From positions 1,713,413-1,777,412 of the forward strand of contig NW_023998457.1 in NCBI RefSeq assembly GCF_014805625.2: DNA of 64,000 nucleotides. Reading direction: 5' to 3'. The stretch comes from Glossina fuscipes. Lineage: Eukaryota; Arthropoda; Insecta; Diptera; Glossinidae. Below the pieces are notes generated by a model. That model saw only the letters and a program-made list of their open reading frames with translations. It was not told the DNA's origin and did not search any database. Below, one piece after another: positions 48,546-60,895 of the stretch. The first letter of the stretch is position 1. The number at the start of each line of letters is the position of its first letter. A program made the position numbers and the translations under genes.

Positions 48546-49455
48546 TTTGCAGTGAACTTTGGACATGACGAAGCCAGGAGCGGCTGTCGATTCACAACTC
48601 GATCTAACGAGTCGTGGTTCTACAATTGTCGATGAGATATCCATTTTTTCTATTATTGAATAAAATTTTTATCGAACAAGGGATTGCCGTCGAGTTTACT
48701 TGTTATGAACAACGTGTCATATTTACCCTCTGTAGAGTAAACGTATCGTGTAAAAATGTATCGGAATTTTAAACAAGTAGTGAAGGAACAGCATCACGCT
48801 TGGAAGAGATTCTATGTACCAATAATTGTGTGCAATAAATATTTATCTTATTTGATCTCGGGAATTATTGATCAATGTATTTTTTTTTTTTTTTGTGGCC
48901 TTTCACGGAAATACCGACCAGAATTTTTTAGATAATCAAGTTCTTTCAAGTTATTACGTTTTGCTTTCAAGTATTTTCGTATGTCCATTAAAGATAATAT
49001 TGTAATAGCGATAAAAAGAAATAGTAATAAGTAGTAAAGTAAGAAGAAAAAAAAGCAAAAAACTACACAAGAAAAATCCTTTCTACTTGAGACGAAAAAG
49101 CATTTCATATTTATATCAGAGATAATACGAAAGTCAATTATTGTCATATATGTTCATAAAATCTTTAAAACCAAAAACAATAATATAAGAGAAGAGAAAA
49201 AATAAATTTAAAGAATTTTTTTTTCTGTTCTATCTTCATATTGTATTAGTTTAAGTTCATGTGGAAATTGTACCAAGGTAATTCTTGATACAAGTTCGAC
49301 GTTATAAAGATCACGGCGATGAGGTCGTTATTAGCCATATTTATTTCTTAATTTTACATTTGAATTGTTGCTTGCATATTACCGTCCGTTACTTCTTGAA
49401 TTTTTTATTTATTTTTTTTAATCTTTATCTAAAAGTTATTTCTCTTATATAAGTA

Positions 49456-50388
49456 TTGGTTTGGCAACTAAGTAATTGCCGATTTCAATTACAGATATCG
49501 TTCAATTCCTTTTTTATGATATCCGCAGATGCTATGATCTATTTCTCCTATATGTTAACTGTTATCGTTATCTAGCTTTACAAGTTCATTGCGTAGATAA
49601 TTGTTTTCAAGCTTTTTTTTTACCTCAACGAACATTTTCGCCATATTTTGCTTTATTATTTCCGCAAAAGGGAAGAACGCCGCCAAAAAGTTTGGCGATG
49701 TGCATGTTGATAAAGCCCTTAAAGAAAGGCAATGCCGAAATTCGTTTGAAAAATTCCTTTCTGGAGATTAGCATTAGCGCTTGCGAATTATTGCTTAAAT
49801 GCAGTGAATTCGATCCGTTTTTAAAACGAATCATCACTGGGGACGAAAAGTGGATGATGTATAATAATATCAATCGAAAGCGATCGTGGTGCGCCTAATA
49901 AAGGTAATGAGAGATTTTGCTCTCTATACGATGTGATTGGAAAGGTGTGGTGAATTTTGAGCTGCTTCCGAGGAACCAACCAGCAGCGGGAAGGAAATGT
50001 GACGAGAATTGATCAATCGCAAAAGTGTCATTTTCCACCAGGACAACGTTAGGTCGAACATGTCTTTGGTCACTTGGCAAAAACTCGTGGATATTGGTTG
50101 GGAATTGACGTTACATCCATCATATAGATCTGATCTCGCGTCATTGGATTACCACTTACTTCGATCGCTGGACAACTGGAGGCCGCTGTAAAATCTCACT
50201 GAACTCAGTTTACAGACGCAAAGGATCAGACTTTTTACGATTGGCGAATTTTCAAGTTGTCAGCAAGATGGCAGAAGGTCATCGAACAAAATTGAAAATC
50301 CATTATAGATTAAATTTAATTCGAAGTAAAGAGAGAAAAATCTTTTATTTGATTGAACAAATCGGCAAGTGCTTAGTTGCCAACCCAA
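49456..50388 (+). mobile_element. Mariner element of the mauritiana type, internally deleted, with clear inverted repeats
   Basis: The left end TTGGTTTGGCAACTAAGTAA matches the reverse complement of the right end TTGGGTTGGCAACTAAGCAC; 27 of the first 30 positions agree. Both ends are flanked by TA (49454-49455 and 50389-50390), the standard mariner target duplication. At 933 bp it is shorter than the usual 1.3 kb. Coding remnants are an N-terminal helix (FRHILLYYFRKRKNAAKK, ALKERQC near 49640-49735), then a jump to FDPFLKRIITGDEKW (near 49815-49850), CDWKGVVNFELLPRNQ, HQDN and SLDYHL. The HQDN and LDYH Asp residues are 34 residues apart, the DD34D spacing. Frameshifts and the deletion make it non-autonomous. 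Confidence 0.92.
50009..50191 (+). pseudogene. Mariner transposase C-terminal catalytic remnant
   Basis: This open frame inside the 49456-50388 element encodes INRKSVIFHQDN, SLVTWQKLVDIGWELTLHPS and YRSDLASLDYHLLRSL. It keeps the second and third catalytic Asp residues with 34 residues between them. Downstream, in another frame, the C-terminal ARWQKVIEQN followed by a stop is recognisable near 50260-50300. Confidence 0.85.
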
Positions 50389-50839
50389 TATATGAATTTT
50401 AAGTTAATTTTATATGTGAATCTATCCAAATCTAATGCATTTAGCAAATAAGATACTTTTTAAAAACGAATATACGAACAACGAATAATAATCGATTATA
50501 AAGCAGAAATTGCTTTCTTCAAACTGCTCGCGTGCTGATTTTCAGTCCTTCGCAAAACTGTACTGCTCTCTTTAAATCTTTACAGACTTGAAAATTTTTA
50601 TATATGTGATTTGTATTATATATTAATATGATTCCTTCATTTCTTTTGCTTGTTAATGTAGGTTAATAACATATGTTAACGCTTTGTATTCATTACAATA
50701 AAATAAAATTGAAATGAGGGGAAAAAACAAAAAAAAAAAAAAAACAAAAAAGAAGAAATTCTTTTGTATTCAAAGTTAATGTTAACATGTTGTACACGTG
50801 AGAAATTAAACTTTGTGACGATGCGAAAGAACTTAAGCC

Positions 50840-51214
50840 AGGCAAGTCAGTTGAATGTCCTTACGGCATAATGGTCACATGCTTGTCATGATTGGCTCAC
50901 AAATTGGTATTCTCGAATAAGCCAACCAAATAAATCTTCAGAGGCTTTCACAAAAGCGCCAATCGCGGCCGATTGGAAACGCAAGTCTCTTTTGAAGTCT
51001 GGCGCGATTTCATGCACAAACCGTTGAAAAGGCAATCTGCGTATCCACAATTCGGCGGACTTTTGATAGCGACGAATTTCGCGCAAGGCTACGGTACCGG
51101 GGCGATAACGCTGAGGCTTCTTGACCCCTTTAGCCGATTTACGAGCGACCGTAGTGGCCAATTGTTGGAATGTTGCTTTACCTTCATTCGAGTTACGAGT
51201 TGTCTGCTTGCTTT
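50840..51214 (-). pseudogene. Histone H3.3-like pseudogene
   Basis: Read on the - strand, the frame follows histone H3 from near its N-terminus ([20 protein letters not shown]), through [18 protein letters not shown] and [13 protein letters not shown], to RFQSAAIGA. The AAIG quartet is the H3.3 signature, as opposed to SAVM in replication H3. Damage is clear. The start codon is lost in an A tract. A few residues are missing before GVKKP. After KASED one base is lost, so the expected loop and last helix continue in another frame, where a stop interrupts; VTIMP then appears at 50864-50884, followed by an extra T and KDIQL. No intron interrupts it, which fits a retrocopy, but no A tail is visible. 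Confidence 0.9.
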
Positions 51215-51639
51215 TTTTTTTTTGTTAATGGAAATTAAGATTTTGAGATTTTCTTTTATATTTGCACTTGACGTTTCCCGATTCTGAAATTTTCATGACT
51301 TTTCTTTTCAATGATCGATTTTATATCCATTTTGATTTGTTATTTTTTCTCCGCAACTGTGTTACCAGAATCAGAATTTATCCCCAATAATTCGATGTAT
51401 TATACAGTATTAGGTTCTTCACCAATTGCAAGCGAAACGTTGATCTTATTTAATTGTTTCTCATACGAGAAAAGTTTCTATAAACTTGCGAAAATAAATT
51501 AGGAAAAGCGATAAGATTTTAATACTCATAGGTGAACCGATGAACACGGGTTTCGTTTGTTCGCAAACTATTGCGGACTGACAGAATTGAAAACTCTATA
51601 GGGGTTCACAGCTTTACAATTATTCATGTAAAAACTTTT

Positions 51640-51915
51640 CAAAATAATGCGTTGCATGGTTCAAAAAAAACTTCGATCCGAACCATGTTCAATAGCGTTC
51701 GTCCTTGAGTCAAAACATATCGCTGCACGTTATTTCATCGAAATATCTCAAAAATAGCAACCGGTAGATTGAACACAAAAAAAAAAAAAAACCACAGGTG
51801 AATAGACAAGCTTAAATCGATTCAAAAAGTCTTTCTCGATGCCGGTCGGTATAATGAAAGGTGGATTCATCTTAAGCCTTTGTACCACAAGTGGTATAGA
51901 TTATAAAGAATGTTA
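51640..51915 (-). repeat. Dispersed repeat family A, copy
   Basis: On the + strand it has TTCGATCCGAACCATGTTCA, ATAGCGTTCGTCCTTGAGTC, ATCGAAATATCTCAAAAATA, GCAACCGGTAGATTGAACAC, and a short A run replacing part of the GGACAGA segment. Confidence 0.65.
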
Positions 51916-54559
51916 AGAAAAAATTTCAAATTTCAATTTATTTTTGCCGAACAACTTGGGGAAATCAGAAATAGATAAAAACGTTTTCAGTAATGGAGTT
52001 CATGCTTCGCCTATCGTTCTGCTGACTTGGCTAATAACACGGTTTTCATATCAAGCGTAAAGGATAATTGATAAGAATAATATAGTAAGTTCTGTGAGGA
52101 GTCGAAGTCGTCCGTCGTTGTGACTTCATATGTACTTTGTCTTGGAGGGACGAGATAGAGGTTAGGTTAAGCTAGCGATAAGGTGAGTGAATTGTATTAA
52201 ATAGACATAACAAACAACGGGTTTTGGGAATCGCTACCAGAAAACACCTGTTAAGCATAAGCATAAGATAAGGTTGGCAAAAGATGACCTTCTAGGCAGT
52301 ACGAATCAAATGACTTCCACTAGTGTTAAGCCATAACCTTTACTTACTGTGAGCGAAACATTCATAGGCCGATCATTAATTGAGTAACTGGGAATAATGT
52401 AAGAGGACAAAATATGAATTTTCCTGTGGGGAAAATAACAGGAGAACCGGCGATCGGACCCAGACACCAAATAATCGGCTTTAAGTTACCTCACCGTTCA
52501 TTCCTTTATGAAATCCTGCCGAGTCGAAGGCAGCGTTTACTTATGGAATCTTCGATTTTTATTTGCATAAGTTGAACACATTTAACAAAATTAATATACG
52601 TACCGTTAACGAAGTTGATATAAAAAGCGCAAAGGCTTCCGGGTTATTAAAAAAAAAATATGGTGCATTTTTATTGTTTAGAAGGTTCACAAGGCCATTT
52701 GTTTAATTGTTATCCTTTTTTCTCTTTGGTTTTTTCTTTTTTACTTTTGTTTTTTTTATTATTTGTAAATATCACAGTGCACAATAATAATTAATAACAC
52801 GGAATAATAAATTAAATGAAATTTCGCTGACATATAACACGGCCGCATTGCTGACATAACATAATGCCACACATGCCAAACAATTATTTGCTATACATAT
52901 ATATATATATAGATATATAGATATATATAAATGCATTTGAATATGTGTATCGAAAGAATACAAAACGTACATACATACACATATATAAATACAATTTATA
53001 TATGTGCTAATATTGACTTATGACATAAAATACCCTGACCGGATCAGATAGGCGGTTAATTAAAAACTATTGCAACATAAAAGTATATATTGGTCAAAGT
53101 TCAAATATCAATATGATTTTAAAATATGTGACAGTAACATAAAATTTGAGTCATGCGCTTTGATTTGTGCACACATGTACCTATATGAGGGGAATTTATA
53201 TCAAATAGTGATATATGAATACGTGTGCATTTATGAAAACACTTTACCAATACGTGTTTTAAATGCGCGCATATACGTATGTTAATAATTTTATTTTAGT
53301 CAAATATATTTCAACTGAATTATATATAATTTTGACACCAATATAAATAATAATATGGGAAAAATAATTTTATATGAATTTAAGCCGAATTTTTTAACAC
53401 TCACAGTTAGGTGATTGTAGTAAAATATACCACCTAAAAGTATGCTATACTATATTGTATATGTACTATAATATAAAAGTAAGATCGTATATTTTGTGTA
53501 CATTGTAAACCAATGAATTACATACATATGTATTATTGATCATGTAATTAAGCCAACCGACTTTACTACTAAGAGCTACAGTGCAGTACTCATAACGCAT
53601 CACTTTATAAGCCCATAGGATCGTTAATAAAACATATTTAGATAGAATTCTATTTCATCATTATTAATATAAGGAATCATCCATTTTATGGTTTCGAAAG
53701 TAGGCGCAAATAAAGCACTCTTCTGATTGAGATTTCGATCAAATTTTGTTTCAATATATTATTCAGACATTGCTTCCTACATATGGAATGCAGTACATAG
53801 ATCGGTGTATAGGTTACAGAAATTGTTAAAACTTACTACGAATATAATGAATATATGGTTAGATTTCGGGAAGGTGGAATGAAGATCATAATCGGTTAAA
53901 TAAATTAACTAAACGTATGTTACACCGTTAGTGAAAAGTAAACACGCCTTCTGTATCTAAAAGAGTTAACTTCGGAGTGTGATTTGTGGGCTGAAAATAT
54001 CGTTATTTAATATGAAAGCTACCGTCCACGGAAAACGCTAGAGGAACATGATACCTGGGGTAGGTTAATGGGTGTTGAAAGCGAATAAGCTCGGCGTTAG
54101 TGTTTGCCTTTAGGCATACGGTTGTCGATGTCGAGTAAACTATCAAGTTAATGCGTCTACAGCTGCCAACAACGAATATAATTTTTGTTGATGTTAAAGG
54201 AAAACTATCTCGAGGATAAAATTGATATTGAATCGCATTCATTCATTCATTTGACAAAAATTAGATGATTCCTAGTTGGACGATATGCGATTGCAACATG
54301 CCATACATCTTGTGGCGTTAGCAACATGTTGCGAGAAAAGTTCAACGACTTCATTATTTTTAGGGCTATTCTTAAGTGCCACTTAAAGATAATCGGAGGC
54401 TGTAGACACGGCTGCACGTGTCCTCCCTGTATTAGCTATTTGGGAAGATATTGTGAAGTTTTAATTTCTTGTCCCACGGACACTCCCAAGATGCTTACAC
54501 CCGAAAAACATGCGCCCGCTTTACTCTTGTAAACGAAAGGACGAAACCTACTCACTGCA
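51916..54559. other. Non-genic stretch
   Basis: Simple TATA-rich words at 52895-52995 and nothing else recognisable. Open frames at 54003-54242 and 54326-54532 have no family features. Confidence 0.5.
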
Positions 54560-55675
54560 TTGGCATATCATAAGCCCTTGGCCATTATATATTCTAGTTC
54601 ACCTATGGTCTCCTTCGGCCTATGATCTGCCTTGAGAGACCCCGAAAAATAAATAGCTTTAAGAATGATCAAGTCAATAGTTCGATATTTGCAAAGACTG
54701 TACGGATTCCAGATAAATCCGTTACACAACGATGCACAAGGCACTACGCCTGAAGAGCACGATGTGTGCCGCAAAATATCCCATTCGAGCTACAACAATA
54801 TATCCTTGACAACTTTTGCAACGTGTTGCAAGAGCGTTACCATTCAAGAGAATGGCTTTGTGCCTGTTAGTCTCTATTGTTGGTCTTTTCGGCAACAATT
54901 CATCGCCCAATTTGTTCAACCGATGTCAATGGACAGCTGCAGTAATATTTTTATTCGGTTTTAGCAGTTCGTAACATAATACTTTGTTGATCCCATCAAA
55001 TGCACAGTAAAAGTTTATGCCCACGAATATTCAGCTTCGGTATCGATGTGGATGGCTTTTCTGGACTAACGCTTCCAATTTTTCCCGTCAGTTAGTTTTT
55101 TTGTCTGACAAGCAATGAAAGCGCAATGTTGAAACGATCCGAAATGGCATTTTCAGTCAATTCGTACGGCAGCCATTTTCCCTCCTTTTGAATCTTTCCC
55201 ATCGGATGTAAGCGTCTAGAAACAGTTGATTTATCAACTGCTAAGCTATTTGAAAGTTCATTGAGATTCTCAGCTGTGTTTTCGTCCACTAATTATTGCA
55301 ATTCATTGTCTTCGATTTTTTTTGGTCCTCCCGAGCGTTCCTTGTTAATGACATCAAAATGACACATTTTAACCATTGAAACCAAAATCGACAACTGGGA
55401 TACGATGAAGTGGCATTGCCATAAGCTTCTAATAATGTAAAAGCGGCTTCGGTAAAAGATTTCTTCAAATCATAGAACAAAGCTAATGAATGTCGAAAAT
55501 CCATGTTTGAGCGTTCCATGATTGCCGTCCATATACACTGAATAGGTCAATAATATTAAACGGAAATCTCTTATTTCATGTAGAGAAAGATCAAAAGCAT
55601 CGAATTTAACCTCCCCCGCCTTACTTTATCATTTTCACAAATAGATGTCGCTGACCAAAATACATGCAAGCATAC
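54560..55675 (-). mobile_element. Decayed mariner-family transposon (copy 2 of the 23599-24712 family)
   Basis: The - strand opens with an end resembling copy 1 and the same leader (CAGCGACATCTATT). Then come an N-terminal piece (MDFRHSLALFYDLKKSFTEA, EAYGNATSSYPSCRFWFQW), the second helix-turn-helix (LAVDKSTVSRRLHPMGKIQK, GKWLPYELTENAISDRFN), and a degraded catalytic domain (NKLGDELLPKRPTIETNRHK, AILLNGNA, where the usual HDNARPH has decayed). The pieces are in different frames with stops between them. The 3' inverted repeat is not clear and the element may be truncated near 54560. It has the same orientation as copy 1. Confidence 0.83.
55092..55519 (-). pseudogene. Mariner transposase remnant, N-terminal part in two frames
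   Basis: Two consecutive open frames (55289-55519 and 55092-55289) encode the transposase N-terminus. The first ends just where the second begins, which marks a frameshift. The second has the helix-turn-helix NSLAVDKSTVSRRLHPMGK and the mariner linker GKWLPYELTENAI. It ends at LLVRQKN, after which the normal TGDEKW block is no longer readable. Confidence 0.75.
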
Positions 55676-56377
55676 AAAAATAATTTTATATATAAATTTA
55701 ACATAAATTTAAATATGCAGCTTAGTGCTACAAACGGCGAACAATGGCATTTACATTTTCTTTTATCGTATCTTATAAAAACAGCGAAAATGTTTTTATT
55801 ACAATTCTCTTTTTTTTTCTACGCCATACGTTTTGAAAATTTATTAAGAATTTATTTTCTTATAAAAATGTCTTTTCTTGTTTTTTCTTTTCATTATTAT
55901 TTTAAATGTGTTCAACATACATTTGTTGACATTCGAATCCTTAAAAAAATATACTGTCATATATAGACTTCTCTCCCTCTCTCTGAAACACAAATTTCTA
56001 CTCATACATATGAAATAGATTTACGCGAGAGATTGTACGACATTTTCAAATGTGTCTCTTACTTAAACTTAAAATGTATTTCCTTCGAATGTCTTGCATG
56101 CTGTACTCCTTCTATCTTCACGATTGTCACTGCATATCCAAGTATGGATGTGCCCGTAACAATACTTGATATTAGCTTAGTTGTAAATGGTTCGTGATGC
56201 AAATATTTGTTTCTTTCAAAACTAGGATAAGGAATAGTGTAGGATAATATAATCCAATGTAAGAAGTGTAGGTTTCTACGTCTCAAACTTCTCTTATTTC
56301 TTCGCAATTTTCACTGTAGCCTAGACGTGCAATTTATTCTATTCTTTCAATTTATAGTGAATTACAAATCCTGCGAA

Positions 56378-56730
56378 TTTTAGATTTCCGTCTCTTTTTC
56401 GCATATTGAAGTAAGGTGATCAAGAGAAGAAAAGAGGGAATATAAAATTTCACTGGATATACCTCCCCGATCAATAAGTTCATGAAACAGATTTCAGGTT
56501 TCCATTCATTTTTCATACATTGAAGTAAGGTGATCAAAAAAAAAAAAAGGGGTAACAAGAGAATTTCACGGAATGTCACAGAACATCACTCAAGAAGTTC
56601 GTGGAATGAAATTTAGATTTCCATTTTATTTTCGCATATTGTAGTAAGGTGACCAAAAAACTTCGTAGAAAGAGAGTGAGGACAGAATTTCACTGAACCT
56701 GAGACATCATTCAATAAGTTCATGGGCTAT
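56378..56730. repeat. Tandem repeat, three copies of about 117 bp
   Basis: Units start near 56378, 56493 and 56612. Each runs TTAGATTTCC or CAGGTTTCC, TTTTCGCATATTG, AAGTAAGGTGATCAA, an A/G-rich variable stretch, AATTTCACTG or AATTTCACGG, and AATAAGTTCATG or AAGAAGTTCGTG. The overlapping - strand frame of 75 codons reflects the repeat (ITLLQ appears twice). Confidence 0.88.
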
Positions 56731-57179
56731 GCCTCCACTATTATTCAACCCATATAATTTTTAGATAATATTACCAACCTTCAAAAGCCATACGTCAAAA
56801 TTTCCTGACATTCCGATCATTAATTTACAAATTACAATTGTTTTGCGTTGGAAAATTGTGGAATTCGTGTTCCACGTCACGAAAAGAACTATAGCTTATC
56901 ACCTGATATAACGTATGCATGTATTCTGCTTTCAATTTTCAAAATATATTTAGGTATGCACACTTATCCTACATTCAGTGTAACTTTTAAAAATGCAGTT
57001 AATTTCTCCGCAATTTGGGTATTTTCACTGCTTGTTCACTAATCTATTTGGAAGAAGATATGCTTTACACAATATTATTAGAAGCGCCGAAACCTTGCGG
57101 TGCATTTAATTGCCATTTTCACATTTTCATACAAGACAGGTAGACCCCCTTCCAGAATATGGAAATATTTATACTCCCC

Positions 57180-57430
57180 ATCCATGTTCATTCTTCCCGT
57201 GTAATAAGTTTTCTAGTCTCTACTAAATTACCCTGTGTCCAAGCTGTAGGAAGAAAAAAAGATTGATAAACGGATAAATGGATAGATGGAGAGGCAAGCT
57301 TAGTTCGATTCAAAAATTGATTCTGATCATGAGGAATGGATCTACATTGTCCTTTTTGTACATTGTACACATCCACATAAACTTAATATACCCTTGGAGC
57401 ACAAGTGGTGTAGGGTATAAGGAGAAGAAC
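57180..57430 (-). repeat. Dispersed repeat family A, 5'-half copy
   Basis: On the + strand it has GGATAAATGGATAGATGGAG, GGCAAGCTTAGTTCGATTCA, AAATTGATTCTGATCATGAG and CACAAGTGGTGTAGGGTATA. The GAAAATGGTTCGG half is absent. Confidence 0.55.
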
Positions 57431-60092
57431 ACGAGTAGAGACAGCGCACTCAAGTTCCCCAACAAGCAACTTATTTGAACTAAGTTGTCTGAACTGTCAA
57501 TAAATATTTTTGAATCAGAAAGTATGACATGGAGCGATATCTTGTCAATGGTATTTTGCTAAGATTTGCTAGTTAAGTACAAAGTTATTACACCACTGCC
57601 CGTTTAATATCCCAAATGGAGTTAGTGTGACTAGAGGAGAGCGAGTGCAAAGAGTAAGTGACTCTTTTTGTTATGCAATACAATTCTACTCAGCGACAGG
57701 CATGATCCCCGACTTTATCATAGAGGTTATGTACGACCTCTTGTTAGTCCTTGTAGAAGCATTTCTGCCAGTTATGAATTCGCTTGTATTACGCAGCCTT
57801 ATTAGCTAAGGTTTGTTTTTTTTTTTCAATTTCAACGCCTCTGCGCGTCTGATTTCGTTTTTAAAGAAAATTTCTAACACTACGATAAATTTGAGAAGTC
57901 TAGGTCGTGTATATTAATGCATTTCTTAATCATTCGCCTGCTAAATATGAATTAAGCGTCGACATTGCCTACAAAATGTTATGCATAAGATGCAATGTAT
58001 GAAACCTAAAATTCTCGTTAATTTTTGATCAAATTGCATATTCAGTGCAAGATTTGTTAAAAATGTATTTGTAATTCATCAAACTAAATTACTTTATTTT
58101 TCTTAGGATTAGCGGAAGAGATTCATCATTGACGCTATACGCTATACGGTGTTCAAAATTTCGAACGAACAAGAAAATCGATATAACATTTGAAATATGA
58201 TCTTTGGATTAATATTTGAAGTGAAATGTATATTATATACATGCACATACGGTTTTACAAACAAGAAAAAAATACAAAAACGTAAATTTTTGCATTTATG
58301 CATATGCATGGATAGGCTATAAACCATTTCATACTTTGACCACGATTCTGTGTAAGGTTGACTAACCTTAGCCATAAAACTGGATAAATGGCCAACTCCA
58401 CGGCAAATTTGTAGCAAAGGCCAGCTAATACACAAAACATTAAACATGAAACACATACATTCACTATATGCTTATATCCATACATATATGCGAAGGTTGT
58501 GCTTTTGTTACTAAGCTGATGGTCGTATATATATATATATATATATGTATGTTTTTTTTTTTGCCGTTTTCCCCGTAAGCCCAATCAATTTATTACTTAA
58601 AAACGGCAAAGTTTTGGTTTACTCGTTTTATTGTCATGGTTTTTACTGCCGTACGTGCAGATACCGCACACACACACACACGCGCATGCATATAGATAGG
58701 CGGCGAGTAAGCGTTTAATGGGGTGTTTGAATTGGATGTGCCTGATGGAAGAAAATAGAGAAAATAACGTCTCCAGCATTAACTTATTTATAAATAATAG
58801 CATTACGTTTTCAGAATTACCTTCAAATGGCCCTTGCTGAGCGGTCAAAATCGTTTAAGCTTTTGTTGCTAACAAAGTAGACGCTTTGCTTTTCGGGCGA
58901 TACAACATACTGGCTACACATTTGCTGAGGAAAAGATGCCAAGAGACTCGGGAACAGGAATTCAAAATCGAAGATTGCGTCCAAAAATGGTACGCCAAGA
59001 AAAATAATATTAGGTGATCGACGCAAAGACATCGCTTCTGGTTTTTCGAACCTACACGACAAGAGATCATTGGCCTTCTGGTCCAAAATCCACGCTACAT
59101 AATGCGATTGATGCGATCTGCGTGCAAACTTACAAAATTCAGTCTAAAACCTTTGTTAAATTTAGCGACTAAATTCAATGGGGCACATATCCTACGCGTG
59201 GCCATCCACAAAGTTGTAAATAAAAAGACATACGCATCGATATGCACCATAACGTTTGTTGAATTCAAATTATATTTTTTTAATTTTGTGTTAGAGTTGC
59301 CGTCATTAGTATTGCACGATCCCGACAATATTGGCATGATGGGAAAGTGCAGGTCGAATAAGATTCGCGGACAGAATACGTACTAAAGTGAAACTGAGGA
59401 ATGGTATTTAGCGCATTTGTGATTTCGTGCAGGGACTCACAAGTAAATGCTTCTATCAAAAAAATTCATCTATGGCACCGAGTGGAATAATTTATTACAA
59501 AACCAGTTAACTCCCGATGACTTTTGCATCTTCAAAAGCCATCATGGACGCTTTGGACAAAATTCAGCTATCGAATGTGATTTTACTGGCCAGCCGCCAT
59601 CAGAAATCAAGTCTATCAGAACGACGCTCGGAAGCATTACAGCTTGACTACTCTATTCTGAAATAAAAATGAGATTCTCTATATTGAGACAGTGGAGCCA
59701 TAATTGACTGATATTGTAATTTTGAATAAGGGAAGTTAAAAAAAAAAAGTCGCTCGTTCTTTCCACAGGTATTTGGCATACGAACTGTGTATAATACATG
59801 GCCAATGTCGTAGGTGCTTGCAATTATTGTTCCACTTACTCCACTTCTAGTCTTTAACATATACATATATGTATCTATATATACACACGCATATACATAG
59901 ATACATATCTGGTTGAAGTGTATAGCTAGAGCTTTGAAGTAGCACAGTGGTAGGAGAAAAAAACTCTGTGTGTGGTGAAAGTTACTCTTCTGGTTCACTT
60001 CAAAGCAAAGTGCTGTTAAATCATAAGCAGTGATGAAAAATACACTAAGTTTAGAATAGAACAGAATACGTTCGTGTATCGAAGGGTTTAAC
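57431..60092. other. Non-genic stretch
   Basis: Overlapping frames on both strands at 58823-59386 (71-94 codons) carry no recognisable motif. Microsatellites lie at 58525-58547 and 58666-58686. Confidence 0.45.
58525..58547. repeat. (TA)n microsatellite
   Basis: About ten TA units. A (CA)n with CG steps lies at 58666-58686. Confidence 0.9.
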
Positions 60093-60374
60093 GTGGATAC
60101 CTGCCGTGAAATGAAATTATGTCACTCACGTTCCCGAGTGTGTTTAATCCTCGAGAGAAAGAGAAACCCCTGTCTTTCTTTGGGTCACCCATCCGAGTGT
60201 AGTAAAATTTCACACCGAGCAGACAAACCGGCTCTTTCCGCGAATTTGGTACAAGCGCAATCACCACGAAACTCCCCGAAGGGCCGTTCCCAATATCAGG
60301 CTAGAAGAGAACATTGCGCTAAAGGGTCCTTGAAATTCGTGGTGTCAGAAAGGGAAGCCTCCAGGTAAGACTCC
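60093..60374 (+). other. Less AT-rich open segment ending at a strong splice-donor-like site
   Basis: A 91-codon frame rich in Arg and Ser (for example CHSRSRVCLILERKRNPCLS) fills a patch clearly richer in G and C than its flanks. It ends where CCAG|GTAAGA occurs near 60362, a strong donor consensus. The peptide is not recognised. It could be a 5' exon, part of a retroelement leader, or chance. Confidence 0.25.
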
Positions 60375-60895
60375 GCAGCCGAGACTACTCCCAGAAGAGC
60401 CCCATATGACTCGGAGATGGTTCACCAGTCTAGATTGCGTTGGTTACTTTCATCAGACAACGTTGTCTGACAAGGTCTGACTTATTTGCGTTTGCTGGAA
60501 GTAGCATATGCGTAACGTCATAAAAAACCCATTGTTTCAGATATGGCAATGGATTGACTCAAGTCATAATATTCAGCCTACACATACCTGAAGTCAGCAT
60601 ATGTGTGAAATCAACGTCGAGCTAACCATTAATATCGACGAATATTATTAGTAGTGTTAAGCTTATGTCTCGCCATTGATAGGATCAGCTTGAATCAACC
60701 GCTAGAACCTTAACTGCACTGAATTCTAAGAAAAAAAGAAAAAATCAACTAAGTCATTGCTTGTGCTAATGAATCAGTTGCCCTTTAAATTGTAAAAAGA
60801 ACAAGAATATGAGAATCAATATATGTATATATATATCTTATTTTTTCTTATTTATCCTAGCATTTTTCATAAAAAGACAGTTGGTTGTTCGTGTT

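Noticed and set aside
50886..51161. A functional variant histone H3 of 91 residues
   Set aside because: No ATG, the frame is shifted before the end of the fold, and the rest of H3 continues in other frames with a stop and an inserted base.
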